64,000 nt of DNA from Acidobacteriaceae bacterium KBS 146 (GCA_000688615.1 JHVA01000001.1:744001-808000), one strand, 5' to 3'; positions 1 to 9,184 are shown, counted from the first letter of the stretch. Notes: a model not told the origin generated them from the sequence alone. A program made the numbers and translations.

Positions 1-50
1 ATCCACCATCGGTAATTTGGGATTTTCCTCATAGCAATCGGACAATAGCT

Positions 51-812
51 TCAGTCCATCCATATCCCACCATTGACCTCAATGGCTTCCCCAACAATGT
101 GCGATGAATCTTCACTTGCAAGAAAAGCAACCACAGATGCCACTTCCTCAGGTCTTCCAGGGCGGCCTTGCGGAATATTCGCTACAAGCGTCTTCATCTG
201 TTCCGGGGATGTAAAGCGTTCATGAAACGGAGTGTCAATCACCCCGGGGTTGACCGCATTTACACGAATTCCGATCTTGATCAGTTCCTTGGCAAGGCCC
301 TTGGTCATGCACAAAACAGCAGCCTTTGCAGATGCATACGGAATGATCCCAATACTGCCACCGTTACGCGCAGCGACAGAAGCGATATTCACAATCTCCC
401 CGCGTCCCATCTTAGCCATGGAAGGCACAATAGCCCGGGTAAGCCTGAAGACGCTACTCAAATTCGTTTCTATGACTTCGTCCCAGAGTTCATCGGTAAC
501 TTCAAGGAGCTTATGGCGACTAATCATGGAGCCTGCATTGTTCACTAAGAGATCTATGTGCTTGACTCGGTCAAGAACGTCGTCGACCAGCTTTTGTGCC
601 GAATTCGGTTGGGACAAATCTGCCTGAACAGCGAAGGCAGAACCGCCAGCCGCAACAATGTCTGAGACCACCTTTTCTGCCGCTTCTGAGTTGGATCGAT
701 AGTGAACGATGACTTGTGAGCCACCCTCCGCAAGAACCTTCGCAATCGCTGCGCCGATGCCAGTGCTTGCTCCTGTAACTAAGCTTATGTGTCCCGATCG
801 AAAGCTCTGCAT
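51..812 (-). CDS. SDR-family NAD(P)-dependent oxidoreductase
   Basis: Classical short-chain dehydrogenase/reductase of 253 aa, the usual family length. Seen: the cofactor-binding TGASTGIG near the N-terminus, LVNNAGS in the middle, the catalytic Ser in NIASVA and the YASAK Tyr/Lys pair, then a C-terminal VNGG. The frame stays open upstream to 887, but homology begins at MQSFRSGH, and the ATG at 812 has AGGA-type purines upstream, so 812 is preferred. It is likely a cytoplasmic sugar or hydroxy-acid dehydrogenase resembling FabG/KduD; the substrate cannot be read from the sequence. It lies downstream of the LacI gene on the same strand and has its own promoter flanked by two GAAACGTTTC palindromes, so it probably belongs to that regulon. 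Confidence 0.85.
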   Translation of the reverse strand: MQSFRSGHISLVTGASTGIGAAIAKVLAEGGSQVIVHYRSNSEAAEKVVSDIVAAGGSAFAVQADLSQPNSAQKLVDDVLDRVKHIDLLVNNAGSMISRHKLLEVTDELWDEVIETNLSSVFRLTRAIVPSMAKMGRGEIVNIASVAARNGGSIGIIPYASAKAAVLCMTKGLAKELIKIGIRVNAVNPGVIDTPFHERFTSPEQMKTLVANIPQGRPGRPEEVASVVAFLASEDSSHIVGEAIEVNGGIWMD

Positions 813-890
813 AATCCTGAATCGTCCTTTTACGATCTCTTTGTAGTCTGTCGTGTCGAAGAACTTGCATCCTGCCATTGGTTGCAAAAT

Positions 891-900
891 GAAACGTTTC
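891..900. promoter_or_regulatory. LacI-type operator GAAACGTTTC (SDR, promoter-proximal)
   Basis: Perfect 10-bp palindrome GAAACGTTTC with a central CG, the typical shape of a LacI/GalR-family operator. It lies in the leader of the SDR gene, downstream of its predicted promoter. The same sequence recurs four more times (once with a mismatch) within 3.6 kb, all in intergenic DNA of this locus. Confidence 0.7.
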
Positions 901-960
901 GATCTAATCGAATAGCTTGAATATCAAATAAAATGTCTATCAAAATGAATAGAGCGATCC

Positions 961-990
961 ACTCTAGAAAGTTATTAGTTCAGTTGTCAA
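961..990 (-). promoter_or_regulatory. Predicted sigma70-type promoter of the SDR gene
   Basis: Read on the minus strand, a TTGACA -35 (985-990) and a TAGAGT -10 (961-966) are separated by 18 bp, pointing towards the SDR gene. The -35 box lies 9 bp from one GAAACGTTTC operator (1000-1009), and the other operator (891-900) is in the leader, so the promoter is bracketed. Confidence 0.5.
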
Positions 991-999
991 GTTGAAATA

Positions 1000-1009
1000 G
1001 AAACGTTTC
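1000..1009. promoter_or_regulatory. LacI-type operator GAAACGTTTC (SDR, distal)
   Basis: Second perfect GAAACGTTTC palindrome, just upstream of the -35 of the predicted SDR promoter and just after the end of the LacI gene. Its centre is 109 bp from that of the copy at 891-900, a spacing compatible with repression by DNA looping. Confidence 0.7.
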
Positions 1010-1043
1010 AAAGATACGTCTACTGCCAGCATTTCATCCGTCA

Positions 1044-2054
1044 TCAACGACGGGGGCCCGTAGAATCTCTCACTCTGAGCTCTGGCTCAAGCGTGATTTG
1101 GGTCGGAGTGCTGATGTCTCCCTTGATTCGCTTCATCAATTGCTGCATAGCTCTTCGTCCGAGTTCGCGGGCTGGTTGAGCAACCACGGTCAGTCTCGGA
1201 TAGAAGTTTTCTGTCCACGCAAAATCGTCATAACCAACGACACTGATCGTCTTTGGGCAATGCACTCCAGACTCGCGCATGGCAGTCACGAAGCCTAGAA
1301 GAAGTTTGTTGTTTGTACAGAAGATTGCGCTGGGCCGATTGCGTGCTTCGAGCAGATGGCGGCCAATTTCATGACCGGTCTTCACCTCCATCCCCCCCGA
1401 AAAAGAGTACTCCCCAAGGATCGGTAAGCGGGACTCAATCATCGCCTTACGATGACCTTCTAAACGCGCGAGATGAGTGGACAGCTCTGTTCTGCCCACC
1501 AGGAGAGCGATCTCTTCATGCCCCAGGCTGATGAGATGGCGAGTAGCTTCATATGCTCCGTGAAAATTGTCCGTAGTTACGGAGTCCCCTTGAAATCCAT
1601 GAGGAATTCGATCAAAGCAAACGATTGGAAAACGCCGCCTTGTCAGGCCATCAAGTGAGATTGCCGGGTCCGTACAACCGATCAGAACACCGTCAACCCG
1701 ATGACCAAAGAGGATATTGAGCTGCTGTAACTCCTGAACAGGATCTTCATTTGTATTGCACAGGATTACGGAATATTGATTTGCATGCGCGACTTCCTCA
1801 GCGCCCGTAATCACTTCGGGATAAAACGGATTCGTAACGTCGGGCAAAATAATTCCTACCGTCTGGGTCTTTCCAGTCTTGAGACTTCGCGCTATGTGGT
1901 CGGGATGATAGTCCAACGCCTCCATCGCCTTGCGTACTCTTTCGGATCGTTTTGCACTGACAACAGCAGTCTTATTGATCACGGCGGATACGGTCGCGAT
2001 AGATACCTCTGCCAAACGAGCCACGTCCTGCATCGTTGGTGTCTTCTTATGCAT
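1044..2054 (-). CDS. LacI-family transcriptional regulator
   Basis: Full-length LacI/GalR regulator (336 aa). The N-terminal helix-turn-helix reads MQDVARLAEVSIATVSAVIN, with the typical hinge region ending HIARSLKTGKTQTVG. A periplasmic-binding-protein-like effector domain follows (GIILPDVTNPFYPEV at the start, later VVGYDDFAW), so it should bind a sugar or sugar-acid ligand. The start at 2054 has AGGGG about nine bases upstream. It is transcribed divergently from the LarA-like gene, and a near-palindrome of the local operator lies between them, suggesting autoregulation. Targets inferred from operator copies are the SDR gene, the LarA-like gene, the TonB-dependent receptor and the co-directional GH172 gene. 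The effector is unknown. Confidence 0.92.
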   Translation of the reverse strand: MHKKTPTMQDVARLAEVSIATVSAVINKTAVVSAKRSERVRKAMEALDYHPDHIARSLKTGKTQTVGIILPDVTNPFYPEVITGAEEVAHANQYSVILCNTNEDPVQELQQLNILFGHRVDGVLIGCTDPAISLDGLTRRRFPIVCFDRIPHGFQGDSVTTDNFHGAYEATRHLISLGHEEIALLVGRTELSTHLARLEGHRKAMIESRLPILGEYSFSGGMEVKTGHEIGRHLLEARNRPSAIFCTNNKLLLGFVTAMRESGVHCPKTISVVGYDDFAWTENFYPRLTVVAQPARELGRRAMQQLMKRIKGDISTPTQITLEPELRVRDSTGPRR

Positions 2055-2118
2055 TTGTGCAACCCCTGGCCATATCTTGCTGCGCGTGACACATCTTCAT
2101 GCCATTGTTTTCCATCGC

Positions 2119-2128
2119 GTAACGTTTC
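2119..2128. promoter_or_regulatory. Imperfect LacI operator between lacI-type gene and larA-like gene
   Basis: GTAACGTTTC matches GAAACGTTTC at nine of ten positions. It lies in the 98-bp divergent spacer between the regulator and the LarA-like gene, where it could control both genes. Confidence 0.5.
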
Positions 2129-2152
2129 GAAATCTGCGGTATCATTACCGCC

Positions 2153-3439
2153 ATGCCACTGAGCTTGCCACATATGTTCGATCTTTTTCAACCGTTCCCG
2201 GCCTCTCCGGAACTCAACTTTGAGACGCTCCTCCGGGATGAACTCGAGCAAAAATCCCTCCTGTCTGGGATAAAGCCCGGAATGAGAATTGCAGTTGGCG
2301 TCGGCAGTCGCGGAATCGCCAACCTGCAAGAGATCGTAACGACAGTGCTCGACCTCCTACGTTCGTCGGGAGCAGAGCCTTTCATTGTTCCAGCAATGGG
2401 AAGCCATGGGGGAGCCACTCCTTCAGGTCAACAGGCCGTCTTGGCGGAATTCGGGATTACACCGGATACAACTGGTGTTCACTTTGAAACAAGTATGGAG
2501 GTTCAGCAGATCGGCCTCTTTTTTGACCGATACCCCGTTGTCTTTAGCAGCGCAGCCCTCAAGGCAGACGGTGTCGTTATTATCAATCGGATCAAGCCGC
2601 ATACTGACTTTTTTGGAAACCTCGGGAGCGGACTCCAGAAAATGCTGGCTATTGGTTTTGGAAAGCATACCGGCGCAATCAATGCACATAGGGCAGCAAG
2701 TCAGATAGGTCACGAAACTGCGATCCGTCAGACAGCGAAAGTCATTTTGCAGACTGTTCCCGTGTTGTTCGGAATTGCGATTCTTGAAGATCAACACCAT
2801 CAAACTTACGATGTTCGTGCAATTCCTCGTGCTGATATTGCCGAAGAGGAAGATCGTCTGTTTGCCAAAGCCCAGGAATTGTTGCCCAAACTACCCTTCC
2901 CTCTAATCGATCTGCTGATTGTTGATGAGATCGGCAAAGAGATTAGTGGAACCGGTATGGACACAAATGTGATCGGCAGAGACGTGCTCGGCTACTTCGC
3001 TTCCCTTCAACCCTCTCAAAATGTGGGAACACATATAAATCGAATCTTTGTACGAGATTTGAGCCATGCGACCAATGGCAATGGCATCGGGATCGGTCTA
3101 GCAGACTTTACAACGACTCGACTGGTTAATGCTCTCAATCGCAACTACACATACACGAACGCTCTTACGTCACTTGGCCTGCCAACCGCCAAAATTCCAA
3201 TGTATTTCGATACAGACTACAAAGCTATCAGCAATGCAGTAAGTTCGCTGGCACTAACACCACCGAATGATCTGCGAATCGTCAGAATCAAAAATACGCT
3301 CAGCATGGACCACATCCTCGTTTCGGAGCGTCTCGCTAGCGACGCCGCCCTACTCCCATCAGTCAACGTAGGGAAAAATCCCGTCAATCTTGAATTTGAT
3401 AACCATGAAAATTTAACGGACTTCCAGCCGATCAGGTGA
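2153..3439 (+). CDS. LarA-like (DUF2088) nickel-pincer racemase/epimerase family protein
   Basis: 428-aa protein of the lactate racemase (LarA, DUF2088) superfamily. Seen: VGSRG (R53), AMGSHGGAT (H85), INRIKPHTDF (H150), GSGLQKML (K163) and INAHR (H179). By eye, H150, K163 and H179 fall where LarA has its Ni ligands and the lysine that carries the pincer cofactor; the Asp normally three residues before the conserved Arg appears replaced (Val). The family now includes racemases or epimerases of lactate, malate and aldonates, so a sugar-acid C2 epimerase is plausible but unproven. It is divergent from the LacI gene with an operator between them. Genes for the cofactor (larE, larC, larB) lie at 47.5-50.5 kb. 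The start is uncertain: ATG 2153 or ATG 2174, neither with a strong ribosome-binding site. Confidence 0.75.
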   Translation: MPLSLPHMFDLFQPFPASPELNFETLLRDELEQKSLLSGIKPGMRIAVGVGSRGIANLQEIVTTVLDLLRSSGAEPFIVPAMGSHGGATPSGQQAVLAEFGITPDTTGVHFETSMEVQQIGLFFDRYPVVFSSAALKADGVVIINRIKPHTDFFGNLGSGLQKMLAIGFGKHTGAINAHRAASQIGHETAIRQTAKVILQTVPVLFGIAILEDQHHQTYDVRAIPRADIAEEEDRLFAKAQELLPKLPFPLIDLLIVDEIGKEISGTGMDTNVIGRDVLGYFASLQPSQNVGTHINRIFVRDLSHATNGNGIGIGLADFTTTRLVNALNRNYTYTNALTSLGLPTAKIPMYFDTDYKAISNAVSSLALTPPNDLRIVRIKNTLSMDHILVSERLASDAALLPSVNVGKNPVNLEFDNHENLTDFQPIR

Positions 3440-3469
3440 CCCTATCCTTCACTCAATATCTTGACGATC

Positions 3470-3479
3470 GAAACGTTTC
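3470..3479. promoter_or_regulatory. LacI-type operator GAAACGTTTC (TonB receptor, distal)
   Basis: Perfect copy of the palindrome, ending 7 bp before the TTGACA of the predicted receptor promoter. This mirrors the operator placement at the SDR promoter. Confidence 0.7.
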
Positions 3480-3486
3480 TTTTTTC

Positions 3487-3515
3487 TTGACAGTTCAAAA
3501 AATCGTTCGATAGAG
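3487..3515 (+). promoter_or_regulatory. Predicted promoter of the TonB-dependent receptor/GH172 unit
   Basis: TTGACA (3487-3492), a 17-bp spacer and a weak -10 ATAGAG (3510-3515). It is bracketed by perfect operators at 3470-3479 and 3557-3566, with a degenerate one (GAAACGGTTT) at 3541-3550. Confidence 0.45.
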
Positions 3516-3556
3516 TTGACCGGTTATTTTTAGAGAATGTGAAACGGTTTTATTTC

Positions 3557-3566
3557 GAAACGTTTC
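3557..3566. promoter_or_regulatory. LacI-type operator GAAACGTTTC (TonB receptor, proximal)
   Basis: The palindrome extends here to TCGAAACGTTTCGA (3555-3568), the longest perfect copy. It lies 18 bp before the receptor ATG, and its centre is 87 bp from the upstream copy. Confidence 0.75.
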
Positions 3567-3584
3567 GATTAACCGGAGCGATTT

Positions 3585-6500
3585 ATGCGACCTGTGCACT
3601 TTATGCGAGGCTTTTCGTCTTTTCTCCTGCTTCTACTAGCACCAAACGCGTTTTGGGGTCAGGCAACAGCCGTTGATCAGATTTCTGGTGTTGTCAAAGA
3701 TTCAACGGAAGCAGCAATCCCCGGTGCACAGGTGAAGGCGGTTCAGACAGAGACGGGCTTTATCCGCATAACCACGACCGAAGCTGACGGAACATATATG
3801 CTAACGAGCCTCCCCATCGGCCCTTACGAAATTGAGGTCAGCGCGCCAGGATTTAAGGCATACAAACAACGGGGCGTCGTCCTACAAGTGAATACGAATC
3901 CGACTCTGAATCCGGTCTTGGAAGTGGGTCAGGTTACCGAGCAGATTGAAGTGCAGGCCAACGCACAGATGGCCGAGACCCAGACTACAGGCATCTCGCA
4001 GGTCATTGATCAACGACGCGTCGTGGATCTACCCCTCAACGGCCGTCAGGCGACCCAGCTTGTCCTGCTTTCAGGAGCGGCCGTCACCGCACCTCCCAGC
4101 GATCTGGCGAGTACAAAAAATTATCCATCATCGACGACCATCGCAATCGCCGGAGGACAGGCTAATGGCACTTATTACCTTATGGATGGAGGAGACTATA
4201 ACGATGCGTTCGGCACCATTAATCTCCCAATCCCCTTCCCTGACGTTTTGCATGAGTTCAGCGTTCAGACCAACGCCATTCCGGCGAGTTATGGAGAAAA
4301 AGCCGGCGGTGTTGTAAATATCGTCACCAATTCGGGAACCAATACATTTCACGGTAGCGCTTTTGAATTTCTTCGTAACGGCGCCGTGAATGCAAAGAAC
4401 TATTTCGCGAGTACAGTTGACCAATTGAAACGCAACCAGTTTGGTGGCACGCTCGGCGGTCCGATTCTGCACGATCGACTTTTCTTTTTCGGTGGCTATC
4501 AAGGCACGATAACTCGCACGGCTCCGCCCACGACCACTTCTTTTGTTCCCACGCAACAGGTGCTCTCAGGGGATTTCAGTACGCAGACATCAACGACATG
4601 CGGCACAGTACAGAATCTCATCGATCCGCAGACCGGAAAGCCGTTCCCAAATAAACAGATACCGGTGTCAAGATTTAGCCCGCAGGTTTTGAACGTATTG
4701 AAGTACATACCGACGAGTGGCGACCCTTGCGGAAAGTTGCTTTACAGCATCCCAAACAATTCCAGTGAGAATCAATATCTTGGCAGAATCGACTGGACAG
4801 TATCACAACAACATTCGATTTTCGGACGTTACTTCTACACGGGCTACAACAATCCCGCTGTATTCAACAACAATCTTCTCCTCACCACTCGAACAGGACT
4901 TGTTGACAGCGTTCAGTCTCTATCGGCTGGAGATTCATACACGCTGGGAAAGTCTGCGATCAATGCGCTTCACTTCACTTGGGCGAAAGAGAAAATTGAT
5001 CGTGGGCCGGCGCCGGGACTCCCCAGCGCTACAGACCTTGGATTAAATATCCATGCATCTCCGAGTAACAGCCCTCAGATCACCATCAATACATTCTTTG
5101 CAAGTTCATGTGGAGTATGTTCTTTAGCAAAAATCTATTCCGGCAGCTTGCAGGTGGCCGATGATCTTATTCTGACCCTTGGAAGACACCAATTTAATCT
5201 TGGAGGAGAATGGATTCGTCGCTATGTCGACTACACAACGACCACCCAGGAAAACATCGCCTATTCCTTCAACGGCCAGATTTCTGGAAACGCCCTTGCA
5301 GATTTTCTGCTTGGAACGCCTAGCTCCGTGATTCAAGGCAATCCAACGATACTTAATTATCTGCAGAATTATTTCGCCCTCTATCTTTCAGACAAGGTGC
5401 GGATAAATTCGCGGCTGAGTCTGAACGCCGGCATTCGATGGGAACCCTATCTTCCTGAAGTCGAAACACAACGCAGAGTGACGCATTTCGAGATGGCATC
5501 CTATCTCGCCGGAAATAAAAGCCAAATTTATGACAATGCCCCCGTCGGCATGACATTCCCAGGAGATCCAGGGTTTCCCCGAGCTGGAACTAACTCGAAG
5601 TTCAGAAACATCGCGCCTCGCGTCGGCCTCGTCTGGGACGTGATTGGAAATGCTGAGACGGTTATTCGTGTAGGTTACGGGATTCTCTACGACCTTCCCG
5701 CAATGCAGTACTTTGACCGCTTTGGATTCGGCCCACCCTGGGCGAGCGCCTTAACCCTCAATAATCCGGGGGGCGGCTTTGGAAATCCGTTCCGTGACTA
5801 CCCCGGCGGTAATCCCTTCCCTCTCCCATCGCCACCCCCCAAGAATGCTGCGTTTGTTTCGGCCGGCCAATATGTCAATTTGCCTCTAAATATTAAACCT
5901 AGCTATTTCCAGCAATGGAATCTCAGCTTGCAACAGCAGTTCGGAGCCAACTGGCTATTCTCCATGAATTACATTGGGAACAAAGGCACTCACCTTTGGC
6001 TGAGCTATCAGCTTGATCCTGCCGTATACGTGGCGGGCCAATGTGGCAGCGGTGCATGTTCTACCGTAGCCAACACGAATAGCAGACGTCTATTGACGAG
6101 GGTCAACCCACAGTACGGGCCGGCGTTCAGTTCAATCATTCAGGCCGACGACAGCGCTACGTCGTCTTATAACGGCATGCTCGTCAGTCTCAATCGCCGT
6201 TTAGCCAATAATGTCAGCGTTCTCGTAAACTACACGTGGTCCCACTGCATCAACCAGGGAGACATTACATCGGAGCTCACTAATACCTACCAGAACCCGT
6301 CCAGCCGTAAGGGAGATCTTGGAAACTGCAACACGGATGTTCACAACATCTTCAATGCATCTCTAGTCGCCGGTATACCTCATCTCACAAGTAGTTTAGG
6401 TTCTCGCCTGATATCTGATTGGGAGCTATCGGCGATCCTCACCGCTCGCTCCGGTCTTTGGTTTTCTCCAGTGACCGGTACTGACGCCTCCCTTACAGGT

Positions 6501-6857
6501 GTGGGTGCAGATCGACCCAATCAAATTGGTGACCCGAACAACCTTAATCGAACCCTCGGCAAGTGGTTCAATACCGCTGCGTTCAGCATCAACACACCCG
6601 GCACTTATGGCACAGCTCGCCGCAACTCGTTGCTCGGTCCTTCTCGCGCTAATGTCGATCTGGCCCTGTTCCGTAACTTTCCATTTGAGGTCGGCCATAG
6701 GTCTCAAATGATCGGCCTTCGAATCGAAGCATTCAACGCACTCAACCATCCGACTTTCGCAAACCCTAGTGGGACATTCACATCAGCAAACTTCGGAAGG
6801 ATCCTTACGGCAAACGATCCACGAATTATGCAGATTGCTTTGAAATATTCATTCTAA
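3585..6857 (+). CDS. Oar-like TonB-dependent receptor with carboxypeptidase-regulatory domain
   Basis: 1090-aa outer-membrane transporter. A signal peptide (hydrophobic FLLLLLAP run, ending near WGQA) is followed by a carboxypeptidase-regulatory-like beta-sandwich at about residues 32-110, a plug domain (QVIDQRRVVDLPLNGR, later YGEKAGGVVNIVTNSGTN) and a long beta-barrel. It ends in Phe (KYSF), as expected for BAM-inserted barrels. Such Oar-like receptors are abundant in Acidobacteria and are thought to import oligosaccharides; no SusD partner is present. Context suggests uptake of the glycan attacked by the adjacent GH172 enzyme. The upstream region carries LacI-type operators. The ligand is unknown. 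Confidence 0.88.
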   Translation: MRPVHFMRGFSSFLLLLLAPNAFWGQATAVDQISGVVKDSTEAAIPGAQVKAVQTETGFIRITTTEADGTYMLTSLPIGPYEIEVSAPGFKAYKQRGVVLQVNTNPTLNPVLEVGQVTEQIEVQANAQMAETQTTGISQVIDQRRVVDLPLNGRQATQLVLLSGAAVTAPPSDLASTKNYPSSTTIAIAGGQANGTYYLMDGGDYNDAFGTINLPIPFPDVLHEFSVQTNAIPASYGEKAGGVVNIVTNSGTNTFHGSAFEFLRNGAVNAKNYFASTVDQLKRNQFGGTLGGPILHDRLFFFGGYQGTITRTAPPTTTSFVPTQQVLSGDFSTQTSTTCGTVQNLIDPQTGKPFPNKQIPVSRFSPQVLNVLKYIPTSGDPCGKLLYSIPNNSSENQYLGRIDWTVSQQHSIFGRYFYTGYNNPAVFNNNLLLTTRTGLVDSVQSLSAGDSYTLGKSAINALHFTWAKEKIDRGPAPGLPSATDLGLNIHASPSNSPQITINTFFASSCGVCSLAKIYSGSLQVADDLILTLGRHQFNLGGEWIRRYVDYTTTTQENIAYSFNGQISGNALADFLLGTPSSVIQGNPTILNYLQNYFALYLSDKVRINSRLSLNAGIRWEPYLPEVETQRRVTHFEMASYLAGNKSQIYDNAPVGMTFPGDPGFPRAGTNSKFRNIAPRVGLVWDVIGNAETVIRVGYGILYDLPAMQYFDRFGFGPPWASALTLNNPGGGFGNPFRDYPGGNPFPLPSPPPKNAAFVSAGQYVNLPLNIKPSYFQQWNLSLQQQFGANWLFSMNYIGNKGTHLWLSYQLDPAVYVAGQCGSGACSTVANTNSRRLLTRVNPQYGPAFSSIIQADDSATSSYNGMLVSLNRRLANNVSVLVNYTWSHCINQGDITSELTNTYQNPSSRKGDLGNCNTDVHNIFNASLVAGIPHLTSSLGSRLISDWELSAILTARSGLWFSPVTGTDASLTGVGADRPNQIGDPNNLNRTLGKWFNTAAFSINTPGTYGTARRNSLLGPSRANVDLALFRNFPFEVGHRSQMIGLRIEAFNALNHPTFANPSGTFTSANFGRILTANDPRIMQIALKYSF

Positions 6858-6901
6858 TAATTGAGATGAGCAGTAGTTGCAACCGATGAAAGGGGTGAAG
6901 T

Positions 6902-9082
6902 TTGCGAGTATTTGAATCAAAAGCTCCACGATGGCTTTTGCCGGTATTGGTGTCCTTGCTATCCGGACCCTTTGCCCTGACTCAAGCCAAAACGTCAGAA
7001 GCTATTCCGGTCGGCCTCGACGCATATCGATCCTGGGATCGATGGCCTGAACAACGGGTCGGGATGCGTACTTACATGCGAAGTACTTATGACCGACAAG
7101 GTGGCAACGAAGGAGCCGACGCTTCACACTTTCTATACCAAGAGAGAGACAACTTCAATGTAGCTCTGGATCTGGAAGGACCGGGCATCTTAAGCTTCGC
7201 CAGATTTAACCACTGGCATGGGAGTCCGTGGCACTTTGTCGTCGATGGGACAGATAACGTTATTCGAGAGAGCAGCACCGAAGATCCCTTACATCCAATT
7301 TCTGATTCGACCTTCCTTCCTGACAGCGCATTTCCTGCGCCTCTCAATTTGACCTGGGCCACGACCAAAGGAGCAGACCTCCTTTGGTCGCCGATTTCAT
7401 TTGAACGAAGCTTTCGAATGGCGTACTCAAGAACACGTTACGGAACCGGCTACTACATCTACAGTCGTTTCGTACCGGGGCTGCCACTATCCCATCCACT
7501 GACAAGCTGGAATGAGTCGGTTGCTCCCGGTAAAGACGTGCTTGATTTTCTATCGCAAGCAGGAAACGATATCGCTCCATCCGTAGGAACCAAAGAGGAG
7601 AAGGGCACGATACAGCTGTCTCCTGGAAGCACTGTCACGTTCTTCAAAAAGCGCGGCCAGAATACAATCCGAGCAGTTAAATTTTCGATCCCTCGAGATC
7701 AAGCGGACGCATTTACAGATGCGCGATTAAAAATTACTTGGGATGACCGCGCCACACCGTCAGTCGACGTGCCAATCGCGTTATTCTTCGGTGCAGGCAC
7801 TCTCTACAATCGTGATAACCGCGAGTTCTTAGTCAAAGCACTCCCGGTAAGTATCCGTTTTACCCGGGACAAAATTGATTTCGCATGCTATTTCCCAATG
7901 CCATATTTCAAGTCTGCACAAATCCAGCTAGTGGGCGCAGATTATCCGGTCCGAGATATTAGCTGGGAACTCCGTTACTCGCAGATGGCCGGATCGAGAA
8001 GTAAACAGACATATTTTCACGCCACATATAAGGACTTCCCGCACCCCGTGCGCGGACAGGATCTAGAGCTCCTCGACACCGCAGCAATCGAAGGCAGTCA
8101 ATCGTGGTCCGGTCAATTCATCGGCACTTCTTTTATCTTTTCTCATAACGCCGATCTTCGAACCTTAGAGGGGGATCCACGATTCTTCTTCGATGGTAGC
8201 GAAACACCACAAGCGCAAGGCACAGGAACTGAAGAATGGGGAGGAGGGGGAGATTACTGGGGTGGACTCAACATGTCATTGCCACTCGCTGGACACCCCG
8301 TTGGTGCGAAGAATGCGCAGGTTGCACTCAATGAAACAGACAAGATTGAATCCGCTTATCGTTTCTTACTGGCCGATTTGATGCCATTTGGCGATCGTGC
8401 TGTTATTCGTCTCGAGCATGGCGGGAAAAACGAATCGACGGAACATTACGAAACAATCGCTTACTGGTATGGTGCTCCGATCTCGACGTTGTTCCAAACG
8501 GATCAACTTCAGATCGGAGACGAACGATCAGAACACGATCATCGGTATACCTCACCAAGTGCGTCAGCAGTTTACACAGTGAAATCACGTTACGAGCTAG
8601 GAGTGGATGCCCTGGACGGAACGGAGATCTACCCGGCCAGCGAAGACCGCGGACGAACCATGACCGAAACTTCAGAGTTCAAGCTTCGTCTTCGTCCCGA
8701 CAACATCGGTGTGCTGCTTCGTCGAAAACTAGACTATTCGTTCGCGGACCAACGTGCCGAGGTTTTCATTGCAGACGAGTCAAAATCGAAGTGGAAGCCC
8801 GCCGGCGTATGGTATCTCGCAGGATCAAATACTGTCGTTTATTCAAACCCTCCCGATGAATTAGGTCGTACACAGCATATTGCCCAGACTTCAAACCGGC
8901 GCTTTCGCGACGATGAATTCTTGGTATCAAAGGACCTGACTCAGGGGGAAAAATCCATTTGGGTTCGAGTCAAGTTCACACCAGTATCTCGACCGCTTTA
9001 TCCGGGTTATCCGGTTGGAACTAGAGTGTGGAGTGAGATGAGATATACGGCATACTGCTTCGTTTCACCCGGGAAGAAATAG
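6902..9082 (+). CDS. DUF2961 / GH172-family glycoside hydrolase
   Basis: 726-aa exported protein. The start is TTG at 6902, preceded by AGGGG at the right distance. A signal peptide is visible (WLLPVLVSLLSGPFALTQA). The family signature occurs as FFFDGSETPQAQGTGTEEW followed by a Gly-rich DYWGG stretch, matching the GTGTED-type motif of DUF2961. Characterised GH172 members act on alpha-D-fructofuranosides, D-arabinofuranosides and related furanosides, often as trimers or hexamers. At 726 aa this one is longer than minimal members and probably has an extra beta-rich C-terminal region. It lies 44 bp after the receptor, so it is likely co-transcribed and under the same LacI operators. The exact furanoside substrate is not predictable here. 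Confidence 0.8.
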   Translation: MRVFESKAPRWLLPVLVSLLSGPFALTQAKTSEAIPVGLDAYRSWDRWPEQRVGMRTYMRSTYDRQGGNEGADASHFLYQERDNFNVALDLEGPGILSFARFNHWHGSPWHFVVDGTDNVIRESSTEDPLHPISDSTFLPDSAFPAPLNLTWATTKGADLLWSPISFERSFRMAYSRTRYGTGYYIYSRFVPGLPLSHPLTSWNESVAPGKDVLDFLSQAGNDIAPSVGTKEEKGTIQLSPGSTVTFFKKRGQNTIRAVKFSIPRDQADAFTDARLKITWDDRATPSVDVPIALFFGAGTLYNRDNREFLVKALPVSIRFTRDKIDFACYFPMPYFKSAQIQLVGADYPVRDISWELRYSQMAGSRSKQTYFHATYKDFPHPVRGQDLELLDTAAIEGSQSWSGQFIGTSFIFSHNADLRTLEGDPRFFFDGSETPQAQGTGTEEWGGGGDYWGGLNMSLPLAGHPVGAKNAQVALNETDKIESAYRFLLADLMPFGDRAVIRLEHGGKNESTEHYETIAYWYGAPISTLFQTDQLQIGDERSEHDHRYTSPSASAVYTVKSRYELGVDALDGTEIYPASEDRGRTMTETSEFKLRLRPDNIGVLLRRKLDYSFADQRAEVFIADESKSKWKPAGVWYLAGSNTVVYSNPPDELGRTQHIAQTSNRRFRDDEFLVSKDLTQGEKSIWVRVKFTPVSRPLYPGYPVGTRVWSEMRYTAYCFVSPGKK

Positions 9083-9161
9083 CTGTCGCGTCAGCAACTC
9101 AGGCTCTACTCTTGAAACCTACCTCTATTGGATCTTCAGGCAAACTTAAGCCACGCTTGAG

Positions 9162-9171
9162 ACAATATTGT
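9162..9171. promoter_or_regulatory. 10-bp palindrome ACAATATTGT before the two-component operon
   Basis: Perfect palindrome ending 13 bp before the response-regulator ATG. It could be a regulator site or part of a -10 region; only the symmetry is seen. Confidence 0.3.
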
Positions 9172-9184
9172 AGGAAGAGTCAAG

